A stretch of 64,000 nt of DNA, from NCBI GenBank assembly GCA_003344405.1, contig NOWV01000003.1, positions 248,001-312,000 on the forward strand, in the 5' to 3' direction. Source of the DNA: Trichoplax sp. H2 (taxonomy: Eukaryota; Placozoa; Uniplacotomia; Trichoplacea). Of this stretch, positions 28,601 to 42,180 are shown piece after piece (the first letter of the stretch is position 1; every line of letters begins with the position of its first letter). Below the pieces are notes generated by a model. It did not search any database. It was given only the letters and a program-made list of their open reading frames with translations, and was not told the origin of the DNA. Made by a program: the position numbers and the translations under genes.

Positions 28601-31600
28601 ATTGCTAAATGATTTATCTTGGGTTTAGTCTTGTCGTCTGCCAAGAAGATTAATTCGATTACAGCAAATATTTCAGTCGTTCATCAAACGTCATAAGTAA
28701 GTTCATCATCGTGTCGTATAGAAACATAACATCTTGGTCTATGTGATCTTCGCATCTAAATAATGAGTTTATCGCTAGAAAATGTCGGTTTCAAGCTTTA
28801 TTACACCGTCAATGTCCACTAAAGCCTCATCAGATATTTCCGATCGAGGCAAGCGTAACTATTTTCTTAGCTAGTAATTCTATATCAAAGTTTAGTTTTT
28901 GTAGTAAATTATGATATGGTTTTATTTCAGAAGAATATGCCATATAAGATTACTTCTACAGTATCACTAACCTGATCTAATAACCTTATACAATAGCAAA
29001 CAGTAAATATTAACTGTAAAAAGCGAACTGAGACGAAAGTAGCTACTAATTACAGTTGTCTACGGAATAATTATTCCACTCCTGTTCAAGTAAGCAGACA
29101 GTGTTTATTATACCCTTAATATGCTACGTTTGATGTTAACAATTAATACTAGTTTGTCGAAGGTTTATTCTTTTTTAGTATCTGTCTGTAACCACGTTAT
29201 ACCACAACAGCTATGGGGATGCAAAAGAAACAAGCAATTATTTTATAACAGTATGTAGACTTCCATGCTCCTACAGTATATATTTCTAATGAAAATTATA
29301 AGTATCTATGTCAGAGCGGTCCTAATTTTTGCTCTAAATTTTCCGCTGACCTAATAATCTATACTCTTCAAAAATTTTGAAGAACTGTTCCGATTTATAC
29401 ATCTACATAAAAATGAAAAATTCACCTGCCGCGACATCATGATGAATATGAAGGTACATTATTTAACCACCAAATAATGTAATTCTAATACCCAGCAATT
29501 TCTAAATAAATAACAGAAAGAAAATAAACACTATTCAGATTTCAGAGTGTATTTGGGCCAATAATTTCATGCAGAAAGCCAAATTGTCTCCTATAAGTAA
29601 CAGTGAGAAATCATGGAGATTATGTACTACTTTCTTTTGGTGGTTGTTCAACGATTACTGCTTATCAATATTAAAGGTAGCCCTGAATTGATACCTTACC
29701 ATTTTTGTAGATGATTAATGTTACTAATTTTTCAGTCAGAATCATGAATAATTCACTTGGATCAAGTACTTTTTTATCTCAAATTTTAATAACCTCTTGA
29801 TCTTAGCCATTTTGTGCTTCTGATTTTGTTAGGGATATTTTTATGTAACTGACTCAGATAATACAAAAAATAAAATTTTTTACTATCGGAAGTCAATATG
29901 GCGAAGAATACTTACTCTCGGTGTAACAGGTGGATTCAAATGAGACTTGACAAATATCCTAGCGAAATTTTCAACAGCATAATTCGTTTCTATTAGGTCT
30001 TTTACGAGAAAAATTTAAGAAAATTGACAAGGTTGAAATATTCTTTTACACTTGTTGTGTATCAAAATTACAATAATATATTTTAACTTACTTACAGAAA
30101 ACCTACAAGAAGTTACTGCACGAACAGAAAACCCTCGGGTGTTCAGGATTGCGATTTCTACCGAAAGATAAAAAACTGAGACCTATCATTGCGCTAAATA
30201 GAAAAACTTTTTCATCAGATGTTATGGTATTCCTTGTTAACATGCGTTAGCTCTGCTTGTCAAAACTCACATCAGAAATTTTCGATAATGTTATCTCCTA
30301 TATTCACTAGAATAAAACCTTACAAAAATCGAAAGGATCACATTGCAGCAATCTGCCAATAAATGATCAACTTCGAAAGATATTTAACATTCTAACTTAC
30401 GAAAAAGTATGAAAATCATGAAATGAAATAAGTATATCTCTAAGTATTACGTGAGTACTCTCGGTTTACTATCGCCTACTTCAAGAAATGTAACGTAATT
30501 TTGCAGAATAAAGCTGTCTATAATAAAAGTCCCGGCATTTTTGGCTTTCATGACATTTATTATCAATGGAAAAATTTCATAAGCAACGTAAATCCTCAAT
30601 CGCATGACAGGTAAACATCAGTAGTCACTAACAAGTTATCTTGTATCATTATACAGTAGTACAATAATTTGCATCCAAAAGAAAACGTAATTTCTGAAAA
30701 TTCTATCAACATTGCTCCTTTATCCACATTTAGAAAGTGGTACTTCGCTAGTGTTGATATAAAGAATTGCTTCGACTCAATCCGGCAGGAGAAATTGTTA
30801 AGTATTGTTGATAAATTACTGAATCAGGTAATAGAATTTTTAAAATGAATCGTATGTACATTAGATAAGTTAAACTAGGAAATTTTCAATACCTTAGGAT
30901 GAATACTTGATGTATCAATTTACAATGGTATCACGACGAAATAATAAGAATTGCTCCAATATTCAACGTTACATCTTAAAAAACGGTTAATTTTATAATT
31001 ACTTGCGCTTATAGCCTCTAATCCGCTAATTCGCTTACGAATCACACACCCTAGGTGACATGAGTGCAACTGCACGTTTATTAAAATTCAGTGAAAATGA
31101 AAGCAATTCAAGAATGCGACATTGTATTGTCTACGATAAGGTCAAACAGTCAGTTATAACTGACCAATTTAATTCTAGCGCATTAGTGATGTAGACGAGA
31201 CAGTGAAACTCTTAATCATTCTTTGTGGAATTTAAGGATGATGGTCTTTCAGGAAGATAGTTAATAATCTTTATAATTTTATACCTAAGATAAATCAGAA
31301 TTAAGTTTTTGATAAAAGTTATGGTAACCATAGTACAATGTTATCGAGTTCTCGATGCTTGACTAATCATGATTATGTACCTATGATAAACCAGGCTGTA
31401 ATTGAAGTAGTTAAGAAAACTTTTGTTCTAGAGCAAATCAAAAAACATATTACTAATAACATTGTGCAGGTTACTCATGATTTTTACTAGTAATACCCGA
31501 GAGTTTTCCGTAGTAATGACTATTAAATATTGCTAAATCATTTACAAGTAGGTTAACGGAGAATATTATAAGCAGACTAGTGGTATTCCTCAGGGATCTA

Positions 31601-33557
31601 TTCTTTCCTCGGTCCTCTGCTAGTAAGCGAAATGGAATCTATGATCTAGATTCGAAACTTGATAAAAAATGTTAAAGTTAGATGTTTTTATTGCATCATA
31701 CATTTTAGTATATTTTATAACATGATGGAAAATACTTATTTAAAAGAATTCATGAACCAGAGCAATGTAGTAAGTATTTACGATACCTTATTTTTTGTTC
31801 TATGAATTTTTATATAGTCTTAGAATTCTCTCGTATACAATACCAAATTAAGAGCAAAAAATCCTCAAGACTTTTTCAGTACAAATAACAAACATAAATC
31901 TATTCAACGTTATATCTGTGTACCGTACATTAATGTAATAAAGCCGTTTACATTGAGCTCCTGTGATAAAATAGTTTTTTGCAAGGTTAACAGACGATTT
32001 CTTATTGGTGGCTAATAATAAAGACGTCTGCTGCGCTTTTATTAATAAAATGGCTAAAGGTTATGTACAATTCTACAAGACAATGTGTAATTGATAGCAA
32101 ATTAAAAATTATTAACATGTTCGAGATTTTCCTAATACCTTTTAGGTATTCCAGAGTACGGTTGTGAACTTAATCTTGCAAAATGTCTAGTAAATGAAAA
32201 ATTAGCTGTTATGAATGATTTTCAACCGAATCTTTGTAAAAATTCAAGTACTGAGAAATTAAAGCCTTTCAAAATTTAGTGGATAATTTACACTCTCTTA
32301 ACCCAATGTGTCTTTCTCCACTTAAGGTTATTTTCCATGGTGTGGGTTGCTTTTCAATATTAACACATTAGAAGTGTTATCAGATTACAATCGATATACT
32401 CATATACGTAAGTAAAGTTTTTACGTAATAACTTTACTCATGCCAAAAAATAAACTGTCGTAATTATCATGTAGGCATTAGTGAATGTATGACAATCAAT
32501 ATCAGTAATAATGCCGGACAAACAATGAGAGCTAAAATGCTTCAGTAAGTAGTAACCTATTTGTTCTATTAATACAAATTGCATTATATCCTATCATGCA
32601 ACGTATTTTGCCTGTTTATGTGAATACCAATTAGCTGCATTTTTCTTACAGGTACGTGAGAATGTTATGTCAAATAATTACTCTTGATCCTGAGGTATGT
32701 AGTAGCCGTGTTCATGTTTTAAATCCACAATGAATTAAAATGAATGTAAATACTTTTAGATGAATTCAAAGCTCACAATAGGCATTAACATCTTCGATAA
32801 ACTCCAACTAATAATGCTGAAATTTTTGGCCTATGTTCATCGACTACCGAAAGGGAAGAAACCTAACAGTAGTGTGCAGTACTTTGACCGTAAGACACCT
32901 TTTACACAATATAATAAATTTAACGTGGTATTTGCTACTGATTGCATATTTAATGGTAATAATAACGTTGAATTCTTTAATTTAATGCTATTCGAAGATA
33001 TGTTAATGGACATGATTCATTGTCTGTATATTACTGCACGAAGATGTTGTCGAAAGGTAATATTACATCGTTCAATAAAACGAAATTTACACTTTCATGG
33101 ATATGCAAGCCAAAAATTATTCTTATCTTATATTTGATAATGAACTACATAGTATGGCGTACTATTCTGTCTTGAAATGGATGAATTGATATGGTAATAT
33201 ATCTTTGTGACCGTATGATATGTTGTATATTACATGTTTCAACAACTTTTAATATGAAGATGTATTAACATGTAATTTGAAAAAAATAAGGCTAGGCGTC
33301 CAAGCTGCCTGCACTCATTTAGTCAAATTATCATCATCATGCATTTTTAATATTCGAATCATGAAATTTCGATTGCAATGCCTAACCGAGGTTAGTAATT
33401 AGCAGTGTTCTACGTACTGCTATAAACTTTTTTGTTTAATTGATGCTAACAAATTTTATTACCCTCATCGATCCAGAGAATATCTATTGAAAGACGAAAT
33501 TTCCTTTTAGAAATTCTAAACGCCCGTTCAAGAATTTTAGCCAGTGTTAATCTATAA
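25679..33557 (+). CDS. TERT: telomerase reverse transcriptase
   Basis: Catalytic telomerase subunit. Resolved exons: 25679-25745, 25928-26160, 26390-26463, 26553-26638, 26762-26807, 27613-27695, 27811-27951, 28629-28696, 28779 to about 28854, 29179-29250, 29383-29453, 29539-29676, 29833-29920, 29997-30031, 30098 to about 30226, 30507-30610, 30734-30827, 30898-30985, 31055-31140, 31395-31469, 31552-31622, 31709-31766, 31986-32059, 32146-32247, 32327-32407, 32475-32544, 32652-32694, 32760 onward, last exon ending 33557. TEN domain: LKSLYDEVVTLNIYLRR and SRIDHRSVIHLLKDT. RNA-binding domain: LPRRLIRLQQIF, HRQCPLKP (QCP), IPQQLWG and GYFYVTDSDNTKNKIFYYRK (motif T). Reverse transcriptase: LRFLPKDKKLRPI (motif 1), VDIKNCFDSI (motif A, Asp at 30756), SGIPQGSILSSVLC (B'), LTDDFLLV (C, Asp pair 31993-31998), YFPWCGLLF (E). 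Several linker and thumb exons are unresolved. All catalytic aspartates are present, so the gene looks functional. Confidence 0.93.
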
Positions 33558-34303
33558 TGAACTTAATATACTAACTTCTTATAAGCACTCCTTAAATCAT
33601 TTACTAAATTCTTTTCATGTTCTATTGTAAACGTAGTGACTAATATTGCAAGCACTAATATTAATTAGAAAACTCGATTCACGGCGGAAGACAGATCGAA
33701 TAAGTTTACATTAGATAATCATATCGTTTGTGCATACTGTCAAATATATCAGGAATCTTTTCCTAGATATTCAACTTTAACGGACATTGGTATTATCAAA
33801 TATGATTTATAAAGGCCCTGTAAATCATTTTATTCATATTTATTGAACTCGTAATTACGATTCCAGCATCTGTAGTACTGTAAAGCAATATATATAATCA
33901 GTAGCAGTAACTTCTAAGGAGGTATGAGACATCCCATGTTAGTAACATCTATGTCTGTTAATCGTTTAACATAGTAAACAATGTCTAATTTAATCGACAT
34001 GCATATTGCAGGATTTAAAATAAATTGTTAGTCATAACCATTAGCTTAGCTATAAATTATGACTCGCCATGAACAATTGCAAATATTCCGCAACAAATCT
34101 GTTGATAAATGAAAATGTCTACTGTAAAGTAAATTAATACAGACAGATACCCTCATGATACTTTTATTAATGATGACTAGTATAAAGGTACTCACAGTCA
34201 CCAACAGGTATTTCAATAAGCAAAATCAAGTTTGTAAAAGTAAAACATGTATACATAATATGAATCTTATTATATATACAGTCGCAGCATAATTCTTTAC
34301 GAA
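33558..34303. other. convergent spacer, nothing recognised
   Basis: AT-rich sequence between the TERT stop and the 3' end of the opposing coiled-coil gene. No exon similarity and no GTACW array were seen. Confidence 0.5.
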
Positions 34304-34858
34304 TTAATCAATTCCACTGAAAAGGTCAAAATCTTCTGATTGTTCGTCAATCCGACAACGCAAATATCTGGGCATTTCAGATTTAAGATCCGCTATTGTT
34401 ACGTTCTCATTTGCTTGAGATTTAGAGAGATTTACTTGTGAAGATTGTGTAGAAGACCGACGAGACGGTGGACAGTATACCGTCGTAACCGTATTAACTT
34501 GTTCTCTATCATTTAACTGATCATGTAATCGTGATGAATCGGTTAGAGATACAACTGGTGCTGAGCTTCGGCGGCCTTTTGATTTCGATTTGAAGTCAAG
34601 AAATTCACTTTTTAATTCATCATTACCATCAGCAAGTTCATGCCTTAAATTCCTTTGATTTTCATCGACATTCTGTAACTGTTTGTTCACGGCTTTTTCT
34701 AACTTTAATAATTTCTGATTAAGTTTCTGAGAACTATTAAAATTTTGACGATCAACGGTCTTTTTAGGAATAACCTGTGCTTGAGAAATATTCTTTGTTA
34801 CGTGCGTGCACGATAGATCATTTTTACCATTAGTCGGATGTTTACGGCTAGTATTCAT
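34304..34858 (-). CDS. uncharacterised coiled-coil protein, 184 aa
   Basis: A single uninterrupted frame from a true ATG (34858) to a stop, not overlapped by any other coding frame. The N-terminal ~45 residues are polar. Residues ~46-95 form a predicted coiled coil (SSQKLNQKLLKLEKAVNKQ, then heptad-like NLRHELADGNDELKSEFLDF). A basic, serine-rich stretch follows (KSKSKGRRSSAPVV, CPPSRRSSTQSS) and an acidic C-terminus (DEQSEDFDLFSGID). I do not recognise the family. The RRSS segments would suit basophilic kinases, which is only a suggestion. Lack of introns is unusual next to its neighbours; upstream exons could exist on the minus strand beyond 34858 if this ATG is internal, but no acceptor was chosen over it. 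Confidence 0.6.
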   Translation of the reverse strand: MNTSRKHPTNGKNDLSCTHVTKNISQAQVIPKKTVDRQNFNSSQKLNQKLLKLEKAVNKQLQNVDENQRNLRHELADGNDELKSEFLDFKSKSKGRRSSAPVVSLTDSSRLHDQLNDREQVNTVTTVYCPPSRRSSTQSSQVNLSKSQANENVTIADLKSEMPRYLRCRIDEQSEDFDLFSGID

Positions 34859-37800
34859 GGTTATTGCTTTTAAGAATTAGGAATCTTTAAACTAAAAATA
34901 TACAAAAGATGTTTTAAGCTTCATAAAAGTAAATACTAGTCCAATAGATTAAGCATTGACTGAATGATTTATGTTTAAGAAAATTTGCAATTTCGTAAAA
35001 ATTATCAGCACTCTAGCATTTGTAGTAGCAGTACCACCTTATACTTAAAAGTTTTTACAGCATAGCTTATTGCTGAAGGTATGATGCAGACTTTGCTAAT
35101 GGAAACTGCAAGCACTCGTAGAAAAAAATTTATTAATTATCGGCAAAGCCAAAGACAACAGCCAGATCAAGCTAGAACATATAATTTCTCATGAAAATCT
35201 GATGATTTCAGTGACAATCGCAAATAAATTTAGATACATACCCGCTTTAGTATTACTGTATTTTATAGAGTAGAAGATTATCATACCTAAAAAGCTTACG
35301 TATCTAGGATAAGCCTATCATATTTTCTAATAAATCACGAAAATACCGTAGGCTATTCGAGCACTTAGTTCTATATATGTCCTTATATACGCATACAGTA
35401 CCGTGTACTTCGCTATGAAATATCACGGCTAATAACATTAATAAGTACATTAAAGTACGAATCAATATTGCAAGAGCGCCTCCATAAGAATAGTAAAATA
35501 TCGATACAATTTACTCATGTAGTTCTTGACTACTGCTAAGCAGGTTATTTATCCAATATCCTGAAATTTTGGATCACGTCGATAAACCGTAAACAGGAAT
35601 ATCAGTGATTTACTAATTATCATAGTCACGAAGTCTCAATGCGCACTTAAATGATTCACGTCAATTTGGTTTTATTTTGTTTTTATCAAACTAGCACAAC
35701 TGAATCCGCTTGTACTTAGTGATAATTATAATTAATTTACGATAGTAATCTATCTTGCGATACAGGAAAAAGAAACAAAATTAAAATTTTAAATGTACGA
35801 GTATACGCTGTATGCAGCAATCGAAATACTGAATCTTAAAGCAATCTTGCAAAATATTCGCATATTTATCGATGTTATCATAGAAAACGGTGCTGGTTGT
35901 AGCTTAGTGTATGATTAACCATTATATAAATATCAAATTATTTCGCTATCTTTTAACGGAAGCACAAAACTTGCTGAAGAAATATAACTTACTAATTAAG
36001 TATTTGATCATTTAATCATTTTACCACATTAATTCTATGCAGTAAGATCATAAAGCGAATTTAAAACATGCTGATAATAAATTCTGACATTATCAATGCA
36101 ATATCAGTTGCCTTATCTTTGTTAAAGAAATCATGTTGATAATGATGAAGAAAAAGGCTTATTATATTTACTGAAACAATGGATTCTTAATCACTCTAAT
36201 AACTCCATTCAGTAACTTATTCAGTAGTGTCAATTAAGAATTTAAGCCAATTAGTTATTTACAGTAAATTAATTAATTGTTATCTTAGTTTGGTAACTTA
36301 CATCAGTACTACTTCGTCTCGACGCTTTATTTCTCCTTGATTTATATTTATACAATACAGAAATGTAAATTTACTGAGATAATTCAATCACAATGAAATA
36401 AAATCCCATGATATGAATTTATATGTATGCTATTAAAATTAACTACTATAACCAGTAGTTCATGTTCACTAGCAATGAAGCAATTTGAAACAACCAGAAA
36501 GCACAGATACATAGAAACTCTAGTTAGCCTCTCCTAAAATATCATCGGCGTAAAGAACATCATATACGCCGACAAAATACACTATAACACGCATAATTAA
36601 CTTAACGAGCTTGATAATTAGAGCTAAAACAAAAAACACGTAGACAAGTATAGACTCACAATATTCAAGTTATGACCCTGCTTGGGCAACGTTGTGGACG
36701 CTTTCATATTAATCTGGTAAACTCTATCTCCTTTACTTTGCACCATAGATAACTAAAGATTGAAGAGCACTGGAATCATATAGCTTACAATGAATAAGTT
36801 AAACAGTAATTGAAGCATGACTACTAAACGTAACATGTGACTGACATTAGCTTCATGACAACAAAAAATGCTTTACCATTGATGTAGCCAGCATCCATGT
36901 GACTTAGTTATCTTTAACACTAGTACAGTACAGTACTATCACCACTGAGAACTCACAACACTCTATCTAACTTTATACTGAACTCCCTATTCTATTGTGT
37001 ACAGAACTGATTACTCTCAAGAAAGCTCGCCAAACCGTTGCACCCTGTATTGTAGTATGAAGTTAAAGTACAGCAGGTCGGGAGAATTACACTACATCTA
37101 CAGTAACTGCGGTGTGTAACATGTACACTGCATTTGGCTTCCGATATTTACAATAGACAGAAATGTTGCTAAAATAAAACAGAACATTAATATTTCAGAG
37201 CATAGTTGCCAATTTCAAGGGATTAATCAAATCTAAGATTTATATACAGGATAGGTAATCAGAAATTCTGAGCAAAAGAGGCATCTGATTTGCTGGCGAA
37301 TATGGACACAGAGTCGGTCACCACACAAGGAAATCATTGACCTTAATCATGCAGCGACAATCAATTTATAAAATCAATTTATAGTAAACTGGGATTACAA
37401 ATAATTTCAATGCATGTAATGTTTAGGCCAGATGATTCTGGATACAGCCATATACCCACACTTTTGCCATAAAAAAGGTTAAACAAACCGAAGTACCTAT
37501 CAAATTCCAACCTCTACAGTGAGCAGAAAGTACTGTACGGTACAACATAAAATTTCATTTGATTTGATATATCTGAATTTACTCTTACGAAGACGGATAA
37601 TTCTACAATTTATCAAACCAGCTTAAAATACAGCAGCAGTTAGACAACGTTGCAAATGTGTTTAACGGTAAAATATAAATACCCTGTTTGGAAATTACAT
37701 CACCATTTATTGTACCCAAATATTGAACTTCGAATGAACTAGCATTGTTTGTGAATATCGATTGAAAAAGTTGTACGTATGGACTATAAACCAACATTAG

Positions 37801-38215
37801 CATACAATCTGTCGCAGCTAACGTTGAGATGTTAATAGGATCTTTTAACTATATAAAACTAGTTATTGTACAGACTCGTATGTGTAAAATATAGGTATAA
37901 TGGTGAGCTTGTTAATAAGCTATGAACGTAATAAAATTACAATTTATGACTAAAATTTATATCAAATTAATTTATAATTTTATACGATAATTTTGCGACA
38001 TAATTTTAATAAAAATTTTAAAATAAGCCTGAATATCATACAAATGAGCCTGTGAGAGCTAAGGGTATAGGCCTAAAAAGCGAAAAGCACAAATACGACA
38101 TCACAATAACAGTACAACATAGTATAATTGTGCCATATATCAAATAAACCATTGTGTTAGTGCGTACAGCAAAAAATTTACAAATTTTTAGCATGTTATA
38201 TCACTAGATAATAAC
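34859..38215. other. intergenic, no confident gene
   Basis: About 3.3 kb of AT-rich sequence with stops in all frames. It has one short GTACW run at 36922-36940 and another at 37529-37543. A 66-codon minus-strand frame (37603-37803) contains SSFEVQYLGTINGD, which resembles the first strand of a PTB domain and is flanked by plausible splice sites. It is too short to call. Confidence 0.5.
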
Positions 38216-41200
38216 TCAGGTACTGCGTCTCTTAATAGAGTATTTTCCATTAATCAACTGGGTAATGGAAATTCTCATTTTGGATCCATCGGCAGTTTTT
38301 TTTACCAAGAACTAAAGATATTGATTCCAGGAGAAAAATATATGAATAATTCATTCGATAACATTATCGAAAAATAATTAAATGAAATTTTCTGTATCCT
38401 ATACCTCATTATGACCGATGGAACTCAATATACCACTGCAAGATTGAGAAAAAATAAAATAATTAGGATATTTATAAAGCCCTTCCAGCAATGAATAGGA
38501 ATACCTAATACGCGCGGTATCTTTTCCTTCAATATATACATGTTGACCGCGATGATACCTTGAGATGAAAGAAATCATTCACAACTTACAATTGGAATCC
38601 ATACATGAAGATCTACAATTCAATTGATGACCTACCATCTTTTCTCATAAAATAATTTACCATCTTCTATTCGCGCTTCTGCTGAAATAGAAACATCGGA
38701 TGCTGCTTTTTGATAATTATGCAACATATGAGATACATTGCCCAACGATATTATCGTCACGTTATCCAAATAATTCCTGCATTTATCTATGGCTCACCTT
38801 TACTATTTATTGGTTTGGACTAAGCATAGAAGAAACGTAAAGTGAAGTAACATTAGTAAAGGCGAGCATGACGTATTAAGAAATTAGCACGAAAAGAGAT
38901 ATTGTATAAATTCATTATAACAAGAATACCTTCTGTAATAGCTTTAAATCATCAAGAATTTCCTGTTCTGAAATCTGAAGGTTGATTTGAAGTGTGTTGG
39001 TTATGGAAAATACTTACGGACAATATTGAAATCGCTTTATAAACATATTGTAAGAGTAGCTTAAGAAATTCTAAGTACAGACAGTGTAAGATATTTTGAT
39101 TTTGTTTCTTTCTCTTTTCCTGAGTGGGCCCCGAGTCGTTCATTTTACGACGCAATTTGCGTGTAGGTATAGTTCGAAATTCTGCCTCTACAGTAGCCGA
39201 TAGTTACATCACATTTTTTACTTTACGATTAAGTTAGTAAATCAAAACTCGAACCGACGTTAGCAGGCAATAAATGACGTATGTTTTATTTAACATGCCT
39301 GAATTTCCAGTTATCTCCATAACTTGGCGTTCAGCATCTACAGTTCGTTTCTTATCCTGTAAGTCACTAAGGATTGAATCTTTTAATTCTTTAATCAGGT
39401 TCTATATAAGAAACGAAGTAATCTTTTAAAATTAAATGTACTACAGATCACAGGATAAAGTATAAAATCCCTTTTACTATGTTTAGCTTTACAATTATTC
39501 TCTGACCATACGTAATACTGAAGTTCTAGATTTAAAATTCTAATCTAACACGCAATATTAGTCCGAAGCCATTTGCTATCACCTTCGGCATCTACAATAT
39601 GCCCCTAATATATGCAAACCTCATGATCTGCTAACGAATGCTCTCGTTCCTGTTGATGTTCTTTTTCAATCATGGCAACCTGAAGAGTTCGCATTTTTTA
39701 AATTTAAGAAACAGTTTTATGGAATACAACTGCTGATATAACATCCACGATAAGTCGCGGAATATGACAAGTTGGAAGTGATTAAGTACAAAATTAACAT
39801 AGCACAATCAACAATGGTATTGTATGGAGCACTGGTTACCTCATAATCTCTACTAATTTCTTCGCTCGCACAGTCAAGTACAGAAGAAAAGATTAAATTA
39901 AATTAATCACAAATCTGACATTTGCATCAATTTCCACCAGGAATGCTGTAAAGACTATTTGAACGAGTTATCCAAAGTAACTTTGTAGAACGTCATTACC
40001 ACATACTATGATACGAATGTTATATATTCTTACTCGCGAAAAACGTTCTTTCATCTCTCATTCGTTCTAATTCTCTCAATCTTTTCAAATATTCCGGATG
40101 GACACCTTAAGACAGCGATGAGATATTGACGAAATCGTTGTAACATCGAAGTAAAGCTTTATAACGTCTTAATTTAAAACAGAGATAATTTAGAGATTCT
40201 ATACATTAACTACAAGTTGTCAATAGGAGTACAGTATGGTATTTTATATTCTAGAATATGAAGCGGACTCGACCGTACATAACCAGTACCAAAATCAGCT
40301 GTAAGCAGCACGATACTATTCAATCACTTCTCTACGATGAGATACCTAAAATTCGTTTATATGTGCTGTTTTAACAAGCTATAATAAAGTATTGTCGCTA
40401 CATACCATCACGAATCTGCTGTAGCTCTTCTTTAAGGCTCTTTAATTTTTCTTTGTACATGCTATTTAAATTTAGAGATATTTATAACCCTGTATTGCCT
40501 GAGGATGATACGAGAATGCATACTACACAGTACACAGGCTTAAAAGTTTAGACCCCGATTTATCTCACAGAAGTCTTACATTTCCTTTAATTCAGCGAAA
40601 TCTTCTTCCATTTTTGCTTGATCAGTTTCACTAGCATCTTCAGTATCTGAAGAATTCGAGCTATGTTTAGTCAAAACCAAATCTATGATTATACAGGCAT
40701 TTACGTTAAATCACTCGGAAGTGAGGACATGATGAATACAGGTATTCATTCAAATATCACTGTAACACCACAGCTTTACTACACTAAAGTTGGTGGCCGA
40801 TGCAAATTGCTATCTACTGCATTAGTGGTTCTAACATTGTAACCCTAAGCTGGGTGTTGGTGGTCCGTCAGAAACAGTGTAATCCCAGAATTTAGGTGCA
40901 TTTTTGAGTTAATGATATATACTGTTAAAATTTTAGTCAAAAAGTTGAAGCGAGGTACAAGTATTTTGCACTTATTATAACCCTTTCGCATGGAACAAAA
41001 GTAGTGATTAGCAAAAGAAAAATCTGAACACCAACAAAATAGATACACGATAATGTAAAGTCGAAATAATTAAGTCAGATAAACTAAAATGGATGTGTAT
41101 CATAAAGATATGTTTTAAATAAATTATAATTATAATTAACAGTAATGATAAAAAATTGAATACTCTACAGCATGTTGCAGATATAACAGCACTAAATTTC

Positions 41201-41387
41201 ATTTCTTACAAGTCGCGGATTAACTACTACAAGTACGCGTACATTATCGACATTGATCCATATATTACATGATGTGAAAGCAATTCGACGAAGCTACAGT
41301 GGTATGGATTTTAAACTAACCTTCGTCCGATTCATAAGCATAGGAATCGCTACCTTCAACATCTTCTGGATAAATTCGATCTCCCAT
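38216..41387 (-). CDS. SUDS3: SDS3-like subunit of the Sin3-HDAC corepressor complex
   Basis: SDS3 holds the Sin3/HDAC complex together and supports deacetylase activity in the nucleus. Resolved exons in transcription order: 41387-41321 (MGDRIYPEDVEGSDSYAYES), 40660-40580 (DTEDASETDQAKMEEDFAEL), 40461-40406 (MYKEKLKSLKEELQQIRD), 40105-40034 (PEYLKRLRELERMRDERTFF), a short exon near 39880-39841 (EEISRDYE), 39682 to about 39623 (VAMIEKEHQQEREHSLADHE), about 39400-39290 (NLIKELKD...RQVMEITGNS), an exon over about 39170-39015 (PTRKLRRKMND), 38974-38930 (ISEQEILDDLKLLQK), 38819-38798, 38681-38636 (EARIEDGKLFYEKR), 38558-38505 (YHRGQHVYIEGKD), 38435-38405, 38311-38216. Order and motifs match human SDS3: acidic N-terminus, long coiled coil, Sin3-interacting region and the C-terminal ARIEDGKL...W module ending KRRST. 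One small exon between 41321 and 40660 is unresolved, because the phases there do not close. Confidence 0.9.
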
Positions 41388-41459
41388 TTTGAATTTTCTT
41401 TTTTTTCTAAGTTCAGGGGTTCAGTTGTAACGACTCGTAACAAGTGGAACAACATACAA

Positions 41460-42180
41460 TATTTATCGATACTACAGTACTGTATACCAGTACTCATAGT
41501 TCAACGGACTCCAACCAGCGATACTGTACTGTACTGTACGGTACTGTACAGTACATTAGAGTACAGTACAGTACAGTACATACAATGTGCCCGTACAGTG
41601 CTGTATGTAATATATTCTGTTGTATGCAGAGACGTACAATACAACTCACAGTCAAGAAAACTATGTTTATTAAAGAAAGACAGAGAGGATAACAAGAGAG
41701 AGACTACCGTTAGCAAGAGATGCGCTCATTTATATAGCGATCTCTGAGCCTGTTGACAGGTAAATAGTATAGCGTAAACAGGTTAGATCTAGAGACACTC
41801 TACAGTATGTACTGTACTATACTGTACACTACACAATGTTCTTAGTGTAACTGTACAGTATTAAATTAAATCTAAATCTATACTGTATGCTGATCTGACT
41901 CTAACGTTAACGAAAAGTGAGTAAGTCTACAGTATACTGTATTTGCACATATACTGAACGTAGTACAAATATCGCTTATACTGTACAGTATCATCTCCCG
42001 TAAAATATGTTTATAATACTGTACCTCAAGAAATTAATGCACACCTCGAAAATGTAATTATTTTAAAAATAATTTTATAAAAATAAATAAAAATGCTGTA
42101 CAGTACAGTAGTATGAAATTATATTATCAGTACAGAGTTTGACTTGTACAGTACTGTATACAGTATACTACTACTGTAGA
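41460..42180. repeat. GTACW palindromic array cluster C (5' of SDS3)
   Basis: Array blocks at 41471-41483, 41523-41583, 41810-41860, 41975-41990 and 42095-42170, beginning about 75 bp upstream of the SDS3 start codon. Blocks alternate CTGTA and CAGTA orientations. No coding partner was found on the other side, unlike clusters A, B and D. Confidence 0.8.

Noticed and set aside
37603-37803. PTB-like fragment SSFEVQYLGTINGD
   Set aside because: Only one short strand-like motif is seen, with no adjoining exons continuing the fold, so chance cannot be excluded.
41253-41747. 164-codon plus-strand frame
   Set aside because: It covers SDS3 exon 1 antisense and then GTACW repeats. The translation is rich in repetitive TVLYCTVQYS-type residues and is not protein-like.
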